From positions 1 through 6,081 of the forward strand of contig ONXT01000197.1 of NCBI GenBank assembly GCA_900321845.1: a stretch of 6,081 nt of DNA. The letters run 5' to 3'. A model generated the notes under the pieces. That model searched no databases and was not told the DNA's origin. It was given only the letters and a program-made list of their open reading frames with translations. Numbering within the stretch: the first letter of the stretch is position 1; the number at the start of each line of letters is the position of its first letter. A program made the translations under genes and the position numbers. Of the stretch, positions 1 through 6,081 are shown in pieces. This stretch comes from an uncultured Bacteroidales bacterium. Lineage in GTDB: Bacteria; Bacteroidota; Bacteroidia; Bacteroidales; WCHB1-69.

Positions 1-1
1 A

Positions 2-2215
2 AATGATGTGAAGCAGATTTCAAGGGATAATGCGGCGGCGCAAGAGAAAGTCAAGTATTCGCTCGCCATTATCTCCTGCGATTCAGACACCCCTTGCGCG
101 GAGCAACTGAACTTTCTCCGCCAGCAGGAAATCCCATCCTCAACGGAAATCCTTGGTGTTCTCGACACGATCATCCGTTCAGATAACGACGAGTCAAGCC
201 GTCTCAGTGATTCCATTATAAAAATTGAGGCTGGTTTGAAAAAAGTCAATGACAATTTGAGCACGCTCAACCGCTTTGAAGAAGACCAGAGCAAGCTTCT
301 CTCTGCGCAGAAAACGCTCCGTCAGAAAATGGATGAGTTGCCCTCAGATGAAGATTTCAACAAACTCCAAAAGGAGCGCCAGACAACCAAGGATGATTTG
401 AACGCACAGATGGTCAAGTTGAATGCCGACCTGCCCAAGTACAGCCAATACAATCAATTGAACTCGGAGATCAAGTCGTTGGAGGAATCAATTCCAAATG
501 ATGAGAAGTCCTTGAAATCCAAGAATGATCAGGCGGAGAAAAAAGAAAAATACATTGCCGCGCTGAAATTGGAGAATGATTCTCTTCAGAGGGCTGGCGA
601 AAACCTGCAGCGGTTTAACGCATCTTTGAAAGAGAAAAAGGAGCAGTTGAATGGTTTGAAAGATTTGTCGGACTCGCTTTCCAAGTTTGACACAGCCAAA
701 TCCGATTTAGAGAGATGGCAGGAAGGCGTCGAAAAACTGATAGCGCAACATACTGCGGCTGAAGCTAATTATACCCGTCTTTCCAATCGCTTCTTGGCAG
801 AGCAGGCCGGCATAATGGCGGAGCATTTGGAAGAGGGACAGCCTTGTCCGGTTTGCGGTTCCGTCCATCATCCTCATGTTGCGCAGAAATCGCAGGATGC
901 TCCTTCAGAAATCGATGTTAAAAATGCAAAAGAAGAGGCCGACAAATTACAGAGCCGTGTCGTAACCGGCACGAAAAAATGCAGCACGCAGCTGGGTATC
1001 GTCAATTCCCAAAAGGATGCCATCCATCAGAATACTGTAAAACTGTTCAAGGAAGAAATCCCTATGGAACAGCTCTCGGCGAGAATCGCTGACAAGCAAA
1101 ATACTCTGAATCAGGAGATTGGTTCGCTCAATCGGGATATTGAGACAGAGAGGAAGAACATGAATCGTCGCGATGAACTGGCGAAGTTGATACCTGAGGA
1201 GGAAGGAGCGTTGAAGGATTTGAAAGAGGGTGAAAACGGCATCCTTGCCCTGACGGGGAAGATTTCGGCGGACAAAGCCGCGCTGACGGAGAAGCGCAAT
1301 CTTCGGGATTCTATGTCTAAAGAATTGGAATACAAGGATTTGGATTCTGCAACCTCGGCACTCAAGGATTTGGAAAAGCGTCGTGACGGTATTCAGCACG
1401 AATTTGATGCTGCTAATCAAGCCCGCAATGATGCAAAAGCCGAAATTGAACGTCTGAATGGCGAAATCAAGTCGTTGAACGATCAGCTCAAGGCTGGTTG
1501 CAGTATTGACCGTAATAAAGAGACCGAGAAGTTGAATGAACTTTCAGCCCAGAAGAAGCAGCAATTGGAGCGCCGTGATGTCATTGTGGGCCGGCAGAAG
1601 CTCAATGAGAGCGCAAGGTACGAGATTGAGAGGATGTCGGGTAAAATCGAGTCGCTTGCCGAGGAATTCCTGTGGAAGAAATCCTTGTCGGATACCATCG
1701 GAGGCAAAATTTCCGGCAGGGAGAAGTTCTCGCTGGAGACCTACGTGCAGACCGCCTATTTTGACTGCATCATCGAGCGCGCCAACGAGCGCCTGAAAAT
1801 CATGTCGAAGGGAAAGTACGAGTTGAAACGCAGGGAGTCGGCAACCAAGAACCGCGGGCAGGTCGGTCTCGACCTGGATGTGCGTGACCATTACAACGAC
1901 AGCCTTCGCGATGTGAAGAGCTTGTCGGGCGGGGAGAAGTTCATGGCATCCTTGGCGTTGGCGCTCGGACTTTCGGATGAAATCCAGCAGAGTTCCGGCG
2001 GCGTGAAATTGGACACGATGTTCGTGGACGAAGGGTTCGGCTCGCTGAGTCAAGGCGATGCACTCGATAACGTCATTCGGGTTCTGAACGAGCTCTCGCA
2101 GGGGAGCAAGCTGGTGGGTATCATCTCCCATGTGGAAGAACTGAAGAAAATAGACAAGCAAATCGTCGTCAAAAAACAAACGACAGGCGGCAGCACGGCG
2201 GAAATAATTATTTAG
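2..2215 (+). CDS. sbcC: SbcC, ATPase subunit of the SbcCD (Rad50/Mre11-type) nuclease, 5'-truncated by the window edge
   Basis: SbcC partners the SbcD nuclease in a cytoplasmic complex that cleaves DNA hairpins and processes double-strand ends. The frame is open to the left edge, so the GTG at base 8 is not a credible start. About 737 residues are visible, against roughly 1,000-1,200 in the family; the N-terminal Walker A half is missing. Counting from base 8, long Lys/Glu/Leu-rich coiled coil fills about residues 50-265 and 300-560. The zinc hook lies between them as CPVCG (Cys280, Cys283) followed by a His-rich turn. The ATPase half then shows the family block with ETYVQTAYFD, signature LSGGEKF (639-645), Walker B DTMFVDEGFGSL (669-680, catalytic Glu675) and H-loop ISH (His708). 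The C-terminus ends in VKK followed by a short tail, and the stop is TAG. sbcD would be expected upstream, outside the window. The hook and signature together separate it from SMC and RecN proteins. No frameshift or missing residue is visible. Confidence 0.95.
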   Translation, partial: NDVKQISRDNAAAQEKVKYSLAIISCDSDTPCAEQLNFLRQQEIPSSTEILGVLDTIIRSDNDESSRLSDSIIKIEAGLKKVNDNLSTLNRFEEDQSKLLSAQKTLRQKMDELPSDEDFNKLQKERQTTKDDLNAQMVKLNADLPKYSQYNQLNSEIKSLEESIPNDEKSLKSKNDQAEKKEKYIAALKLENDSLQRAGENLQRFNASLKEKKEQLNGLKDLSDSLSKFDTAKSDLERWQEGVEKLIAQHTAAEANYTRLSNRFLAEQAGIMAEHLEEGQPCPVCGSVHHPHVAQKSQDAPSEIDVKNAKEEADKLQSRVVTGTKKCSTQLGIVNSQKDAIHQNTVKLFKEEIPMEQLSARIADKQNTLNQEIGSLNRDIETERKNMNRRDELAKLIPEEEGALKDLKEGENGILALTGKISADKAALTEKRNLRDSMSKELEYKDLDSATSALKDLEKRRDGIQHEFDAANQARNDAKAEIERLNGEIKSLNDQLKAGCSIDRNKETEKLNELSAQKKQQLERRDVIVGRQKLNESARYEIERMSGKIESLAEEFLWKKSLSDTIGGKISGREKFSLETYVQTAYFDCIIERANERLKIMSKGKYELKRRESATKNRGQVGLDLDVRDHYNDSLRDVKSLSGGEKFMASLALALGLSDEIQQSSGGVKLDTMFVDEGFGSLSQGDALDNVIRVLNELSQGSKLVGIISHVEELKKIDKQIVVKKQTTGGSTAEIII

Positions 2216-2247
2216 GATGCCAATTCTCACATCTCAATTAATTTCGC

Positions 2248-2255
2248 TACTTTTG
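2248..2255 (+). promoter_or_regulatory. Putative Bacteroidota-type -7 promoter element for leuS
   Basis: TACTTTTG matches the TAnnTTTG consensus of the primary sigma factor of Bacteroidota exactly. It lies 39 bases before the leuS ATG, in the only gap between sbcC and leuS. If transcription begins about 7 bases past the element, the leader is about 33 bases, too short for a T-box or similar riboswitch. No clear TTG appears near -33; the nearest candidate is a weak TTCTC around 2224-2228. The element match and position are seen in the sequence; promoter activity is inferred. Confidence 0.6.
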
Positions 2256-2294
2256 CATCCGCAATTTTGCACCGTTTATTTTACTTAATTCATT

Positions 2295-5057
2295 ATGGAT
2301 TATAACTTTAGAGAAGTTGAAAAGCGCTGGCAGGAAGCCTGGAAGGAACAAAAGGTCTATCATGTTGAGGAAGATGAGTCTAAACCGAAATTTTATGTGC
2401 TGGATATGTTCCCCTATCCCTCAGGGGCGGGGCTGCACGTCGGTCACCCGCTCGGCTACATCGCCTCCGACATCTACGCGCGCTTCAAACGCCAGAAGGG
2501 CTTTAACGTACTGCACCCGATGGGCTATGACGCTTTCGGTCTGCCCGCCGAACAGTACGCCATCCAGACCGGACAGCACCCTGCCATCACCACACGCCAG
2601 AATATCGCCCGCTATCGCGAGCAACTCGACAAAATCGGCTTCTCTTTCGATTGGGACCGTCAGGTGATTACCGCCGACCCCAAGTATTACAAATGGACAC
2701 AATGGGTTTTCATCCAACTCTTTAACAGCTATTATTGCAACAAGTGCGACAAGGCGCGCCCCATCAGCGAACTGGTTGAGTCTTTTGCCAAACAAGGTAC
2801 GCAAGGTCTCGATGCCGCCTGCACGAAGCCGCTCTCTTTCACTGCCGACGAGTGGAACGCGATGAGCGAGAAGGAGCAGCAGACCACTTTGCTGAACTAC
2901 CGCCTGGCTTACATTGCCGACACGTGGGTGAACTGGTGTCCGAAGTTGGGCACGGTGCTTGCCAACGACGAAGTGGTGAACGGCGTTTCCGAACGCGGCG
3001 GCTATCCAGTGGAGCGCAAACTGATGAAACAGTGGATTCTGCGCGTTTCCGCCTACGCCGAACGTTTGCTCAAAGGATTGGAAACGTTGGAGTGGAGCGA
3101 TTCCATCAAGGAGATCCAACGCAACTGGATTGGTCGTAGCGAGGGAGCTTTCATCCGTTTCAAAATCGAGAATAATGAAAACACCTTGGACATTTTCACC
3201 ACGCGTCCCGACACGATTTTCGGCGTATCCTTTATGGTGATGTGCCCGGAACACGCGCTGATTGAACAGATTACCACCCCCGAACAGAAGGCGGAAGTTG
3301 ACAAATACGTCTATTGGGCACGCAACCGCTCCGAAACCGAACGCCAGACCGACGTGAAAAAGGTCAGCGGCGTTTTCACCGGTGCGTACGCCATCAACCC
3401 GTTTACCAATGAGAGAATTCCGATTTGGATTGCAGAATACGTTCTCGCTGGCTACGGCACGGGCGGCATCATGGCCGTTCCCGCTCACGACAGCCGCGAC
3501 TACGCCTTTGCCAAGCATTTCAATCTGCCGATCCGCGAAGTGATTGGAGGTGGCGATATCAGCAAGGAGGCGTTTGAAACCAAGGATGGCACTTGCGTCA
3601 ACTCCGGCTTCATCACTGGAATGAGTGTGAAAGAGGGCGGCAAAGCCATCATTGAAAAGGTTAAGGAGATGGGAATCGGCTATGGCACAGTGAATTACAG
3701 ACTGCGCGATGCGATTTTCAGCCGTCAGCGCTATTGGGGTGAGCCCTTCCCGATCTACTACAAAGATGGTGTCCCCTATGCACTTCCGGAAGACAAGTTG
3801 CCGCTGCTTTTGCCTGAAGTTGACAAGTATTTGCCGACGGAGACAGGCGAGCCGCCCTTGGCGCGCGCTGCAAGTTGGAAAACCGAAGATGGTTGTCCTT
3901 ACGAGTGCAGCACCATGCCTGGCTTTGCTGGTTCCAGTGGCTATTATCTCCGCTATATGGACCCGCATAATGATGAAGAGTTCGTTTCCCAAAAGAAAAA
4001 CCAGTATTGGCAGCAGGTCGATTTGTATGTTGGTGGCTCCGAACACGCCACTGGTCACCTCATCTATTCCCGCTTCTGGAACAAATTCCTCTTCGATTTG
4101 GGGCTGGTTTGCAAGGATGAACCCTACGCCAAACTGATCAATCAAGGTATGATTCAAGGTCGCACGAACTTCGTTTACCGAATTGTTAATACCAATCAAT
4201 TTGTATCTTTGAATTTGAAAGATCAATATGAGGTGACGCCGATTCGCGTGGATGTCAATATTGTTCACAACGATGTTCTTGATATAGAGGCATTTAAGCA
4301 GTGGAGGCCGGAATTCAACCATGCTGAATTCATCTTGGAGGATGGCAAATATGTGTGCGGTTGGGAGATTGAAAAGATGTCGAAATCGAAGTACAATGTG
4401 CAGAATCCGGATGATTTGGTGGAAAAATACGGTGCCGACACGCTCCGTCTGTACGAGATGTTCCTCGGACCGATTGAGCTTTCCAAGCCGTGGGACACCA
4501 ATGGAATCGAAGGAGTCTTCCGCTTTATGCGCAAGTTCTGGCGGCTCTATTTTGATGCCAACGGCAACTTCAGAGTCATGGACGACGAGCCGACGCGCGA
4601 CGAGTACAAGATCCTGCACAAGACCATCAAGAAGGTGGAGGACGACAACGAGCGCTTCTCCTTCAACACGACAGTCAGTGCGTTCATGATTGCTGTGAAC
4701 GAACTTTCGGAGTTGAAGTGCGCCAAGCGGAAAATCTTAGAGCCCATGGTGGTGCTGATTTCCGCGTATGCTCCGCACGTGGCTGAAGAGCTGTGGCATC
4801 TGCTGGGACATTCCGATTTTGTGGTCGATGCCACATTCCCCCAATTCGAAGCATCCTATTTGGTTGAAAATGAGGCGAAATATCCCGTCTCCTTCAATGG
4901 CAAGACTCGCTTGCAGAAGGTCTTCCCCGCGAACATGGCCCCGAAGGAGATCGAGGCAGCTGTCCTCGCCGACCCCGACGTGCAGAAGTATTTGGACGGG
5001 AAAACGCCCAAGAAGGTCATCATCGTACCCAAGAAGATTATCAACATTGTCATGTAG
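2295..5057 (+). CDS. leuS: Leucine--tRNA ligase (LeuRS), complete
   Basis: Cytoplasmic class I synthetase that activates leucine with ATP, charges tRNA-Leu and removes mischarged amino acids. It has 920 residues, about 60 more than the E. coli enzyme. The nucleotide-binding HIGH motif reads HVGH (48-51) within PYPSGAGLHVGHPLGY, and KMSKS is intact at 694-698. The CP1 editing domain has its threonine-rich TTRPDT (302-307) and the AVPAHDSRD block; Asp402 should be the editing aspartate corresponding to E. coli Asp345. The extra length lies mainly at about residues 148-205, opening with CNKC (Cys148, Cys151). The zinc-knuckle cysteines found in E. coli are absent, replaced by GVSERGGYP (230-238). 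The anticodon-binding and C-terminal domains follow KMSKS, ending in KKVIIVPKKIINIVM. The ATG at 2295 opens directly into the usual N-terminal family sequence. It has no Shine-Dalgarno but an AT-rich leader, normal for Bacteroidota. The stop is TAG followed at once by TAA. It is probably transcribed from its own promoter in the preceding gap. Confidence 0.98.
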   Translation: MDYNFREVEKRWQEAWKEQKVYHVEEDESKPKFYVLDMFPYPSGAGLHVGHPLGYIASDIYARFKRQKGFNVLHPMGYDAFGLPAEQYAIQTGQHPAITTRQNIARYREQLDKIGFSFDWDRQVITADPKYYKWTQWVFIQLFNSYYCNKCDKARPISELVESFAKQGTQGLDAACTKPLSFTADEWNAMSEKEQQTTLLNYRLAYIADTWVNWCPKLGTVLANDEVVNGVSERGGYPVERKLMKQWILRVSAYAERLLKGLETLEWSDSIKEIQRNWIGRSEGAFIRFKIENNENTLDIFTTRPDTIFGVSFMVMCPEHALIEQITTPEQKAEVDKYVYWARNRSETERQTDVKKVSGVFTGAYAINPFTNERIPIWIAEYVLAGYGTGGIMAVPAHDSRDYAFAKHFNLPIREVIGGGDISKEAFETKDGTCVNSGFITGMSVKEGGKAIIEKVKEMGIGYGTVNYRLRDAIFSRQRYWGEPFPIYYKDGVPYALPEDKLPLLLPEVDKYLPTETGEPPLARAASWKTEDGCPYECSTMPGFAGSSGYYLRYMDPHNDEEFVSQKKNQYWQQVDLYVGGSEHATGHLIYSRFWNKFLFDLGLVCKDEPYAKLINQGMIQGRTNFVYRIVNTNQFVSLNLKDQYEVTPIRVDVNIVHNDVLDIEAFKQWRPEFNHAEFILEDGKYVCGWEIEKMSKSKYNVQNPDDLVEKYGADTLRLYEMFLGPIELSKPWDTNGIEGVFRFMRKFWRLYFDANGNFRVMDDEPTRDEYKILHKTIKKVEDDNERFSFNTTVSAFMIAVNELSELKCAKRKILEPMVVLISAYAPHVAEELWHLLGHSDFVVDATFPQFEASYLVENEAKYPVSFNGKTRLQKVFPANMAPKEIEAAVLADPDVQKYLDGKTPKKVIIVPKKIINIVM

Positions 5058-5062
5058 TAACC

Positions 5063-5090
5063 GTGAGCAGTGATGGGTGACCGGTTGGTT
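5063..5090 (+). repeat. Degenerate 7-base repeat, four units, GTGA-type
   Basis: Four consecutive 7-base units read GTGAGCA, GTGATGG, GTGACCG and GTTGGTT. The first three share GTGA at the same phase; the last is degraded. The array starts six bases after the leuS stop codon. Its units resemble the reverse complement of those at 5102-5129, so the two sets face each other. Function is unknown; chance or an eroded tandem repeat are both possible. Confidence 0.4.
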
Positions 5091-5101
5091 CGCTTTTCAT
5101 A

Positions 5102-5129
5102 GATCACAGTTCGCGGATTACAGTTCACT
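5102..5129 (-). repeat. Degenerate 7-base repeat, four units, opposite orientation
   Basis: On the + strand the units are GATCACA, GTTCGCG, GATTACA and GTTCACT. Taken as two 14-base units, 11 of 14 positions agree. Read on the - strand and rotated, they become GTGAACT, GTAATCC, GCGAACT and GTGATCT, close to the GTGA-type units at 5063-5090. The last two units form most of the stem-loop that overlaps the downstream start codon. Confidence 0.45.
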
Positions 5130-5134
5130 GTAAT
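5117..5134 (+). promoter_or_regulatory. Perfect inverted repeat overlapping the flippase start codon
   Basis: ATTACAG, a four-base TTCA loop, then CTGTAAT form a perfect 7-bp stem. The last two paired bases are the A and T of the ATG at 5133-5135. In mRNA this hairpin would partly bury the start codon; in DNA it could be a dyad binding site. There is no Shine-Dalgarno, so access to the start codon itself could matter. The symmetry is seen directly; a regulatory role is inferred. Confidence 0.45.
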
Positions 5135-6081
5135 GAAATCACGGGATTTTGTATTCAACATAGCCATCCTCATTTTCCTGAACTTGCTGGTGAAGCCGTT
5201 CTGGATCTTGGGTGTGGATGTGGCGGTGCAGAATCGCGTGGGGGCGGCCGCATACGGGCTCTATTTCGCCATTTTCAATTTTACTTATATTTTCAATGTG
5301 GTGCTCGACATGGGCATCACCAATTTCAATAATCGCAATATTGCAAGATATAATATCTTGTTATCCAAGCACTTGTCAGGGATAATCTCGTTAAAGCTGC
5401 TGTTGGGTTTGGGCTATATGCTCCTTACATTCGTGGTGGCGCTTTGCATCGGCTACGACAGTCTGCATTTCAAGCTGCTCTTCTGGATGGCGATTAACCA
5501 GTTCCTCAACTCGTTCATCCTCTACCTGCGTTCCAACGTGTCGGCGTTGTTGATGTTCAAGACCGATAGCGTGTTGTCGGTTCTGGATAGGCTGCTGATG
5601 ATTGTCATCTGCGGTATCTTGCTGTGGACCAATGTATTGCGCACGGATTTCAAAATAGAGTACTTCGTTTATGCGCAGACAGCCTCCTACGTGATTGCGA
5701 TGCTGGTGGCGTTGGTGGTTGTTTTTAGCAAGGCAAAATTGCAGAAATTGCATTGGAACAAGGCCTTTTTCCTGATGATTTTGAAGAAAAGCTTCCCGTT
5801 TGCCTTGCTTTACTTGCTGATGGCTTTCTACAACCGCATTGATTCCGTGATGATTGAGCGCTTGTTGCCGTGCGAGATTTCCACTGTGCAGGCTGGTGTT
5901 TACGCCTCTGCCTTCCGCTTATTGGATGCGCTGACGATGATTGCCTATCTGTTCTCGGTCATTCTGCTGCCTTTGTTTTCCAAAATGTTGAAAGACAAGG
6001 AGGATTTGGGCGGCATTCTGCGTGCGGCGTTCTCGCTGTTGTTTTTCTTCTCTGTCACTGCGGTCACGATACTGCTCGCCT
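5133..6081 (+). CDS. Polysaccharide/oligosaccharide flippase (Wzx-like, MOP superfamily), cut by the right edge
   Basis: Inner-membrane protein of the type that moves lipid-linked glycan intermediates across the cytoplasmic membrane for O-antigen, capsule or related envelope polymers. 316 codons are visible and the frame is open at the edge; family members usually have about 420-500 residues and 12-14 membrane segments. Hydrophobic segments lie near residues 8-27, 39-62, 83-107, 115-141, 150-168, 178-198, 219-238, 258-283 and 297-316, so about nine are present. Family-like features are the N-terminal VGAAAYGLYFAIFNF stretch, LDMGITNFNNRNIAR (58-72) and FYNRIDSVMI (232-241). ATG 5133 is the first usable start: an in-frame TAG lies at 5100-5102 with no other start codon between. 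No Shine-Dalgarno is present. It begins 75 bases after leuS with no clear promoter or terminator between, so readthrough from leuS is plausible. The exact substrate cannot be told, and no glycosyltransferase is visible in the window to help. Confidence 0.85.
   Translation, partial: MKSRDFVFNIAILIFLNLLVKPFWILGVDVAVQNRVGAAAYGLYFAIFNFTYIFNVVLDMGITNFNNRNIARYNILLSKHLSGIISLKLLLGLGYMLLTFVVALCIGYDSLHFKLLFWMAINQFLNSFILYLRSNVSALLMFKTDSVLSVLDRLLMIVICGILLWTNVLRTDFKIEYFVYAQTASYVIAMLVALVVVFSKAKLQKLHWNKAFFLMILKKSFPFALLYLLMAFYNRIDSVMIERLLPCEISTVQAGVYASAFRLLDALTMIAYLFSVILLPLFSKMLKDKEDLGGILRAAFSLLFFFSVTAVTILLA
5344..5360. repeat. 17-base perfect palindrome inside the flippase gene
   Basis: CAAGATAT and ATATCTTG flank a single central A, giving a perfect 8-bp dyad within codons 71-76 of the flippase. 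The local sequence is much more AT-rich than most of the window. It may be only a result of the codons for Arg-Tyr-Asn-Ile-Leu; an operator-like role is speculative. Confidence 0.35.

Noticed and set aside
8..10. GTG as the start codon of the first gene
   Set aside because: The frame is open upstream to the edge and the protein lacks the N-terminal ATPase half that SbcC must have, so this codon is internal.
1213..1384. Recurring AAGGATTTG words in sbcC as a DNA repeat
   Set aside because: They encode Lys-Asp-Leu steps of the coiled coil and are irregularly spaced, so protein composition explains them.
1544..2230. 228-codon open frame on the - strand opposite the end of sbcC
   Set aside because: It lies over the most conserved part of SbcC (signature and Walker B). 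Its translation resembles no family I know, so it is a shadow.
2256..2294. T-box or leucine-responsive leader for leuS
   Set aside because: The likely leader is only about 33 bases and has no T-box stem or specifier loop; T-boxes are also not expected in Bacteroidota.
2421..4619. 732-codon open frame on the - strand opposite leuS
   Set aside because: leuS in this interval is unmistakable, with all catalytic motifs. The antisense translation shows no recognisable domain and follows from codon bias in the sense gene.
5058..5100. Rho-independent terminator after leuS
   Set aside because: Only a 5-bp AACCG/CGGTT pairing with an 18-base loop and a short CTTTT follow the stop; too weak to call.
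5391..5753. 120-codon open frame on the - strand opposite the flippase, Gln/His-rich
   Set aside because: The Gln/His richness is the complement of Leu/Val/Met codons in membrane segments, a common antisense artefact.

Overview
The window carries three genes, all on the + strand: the 3' part of sbcC (2-2215), a complete leuS (2295-5057), and the 5' part of a polysaccharide or lipid-linked oligosaccharide flippase (5133 to the right edge). It most likely comes from a member of the Bacteroidota, probably Bacteroidales. The signs are a perfect TAnnTTTG (-7) promoter element upstream of leuS, AT-rich leaders without a Shine-Dalgarno sequence before both visible starts, and a 920-residue leucyl-tRNA synthetase with an insertion and a modified zinc-knuckle region of the kind I associate with that phylum. 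The genus cannot be read from this sequence alone.

Layout. Bases 2-2215 encode the C-terminal two thirds of the SbcC nuclease subunit: coiled coil, CPVC zinc hook, returning coiled coil, then the ABC-type signature, Walker B and H-loop. The N-terminal Walker A half lies off the left edge. A 79-base gap (2216-2294) holds the putative leuS promoter. leuS follows, with intact synthetic (HVGH, KMSKS) and editing motifs, and ends in tandem stops TAG TAA. A 75-base gap (5058-5132) separates it from the flippase. This gap has two sets of degenerate 7-base units in opposite orientations and a perfect 7-bp stem-loop that reaches into the flippase start codon. The flippase is cut by the right edge after 316 codons.

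The genes do not form one obvious pathway: DNA double-strand break and hairpin processing, tRNA charging, and envelope glycan export. The arrangement looks like ordinary chromosomal core territory. leuS probably starts its own transcript. I see no convincing promoter or terminator between leuS and the flippase, so the flippase may be read from the leuS transcript, with translation possibly affected by the start-codon hairpin. I found no RNA genes, CRISPR arrays, insertion sequences or phage genes, and no convincing undescribed multi-gene system. The points most worth a second look are the small structures in the leuS-flippase gap.
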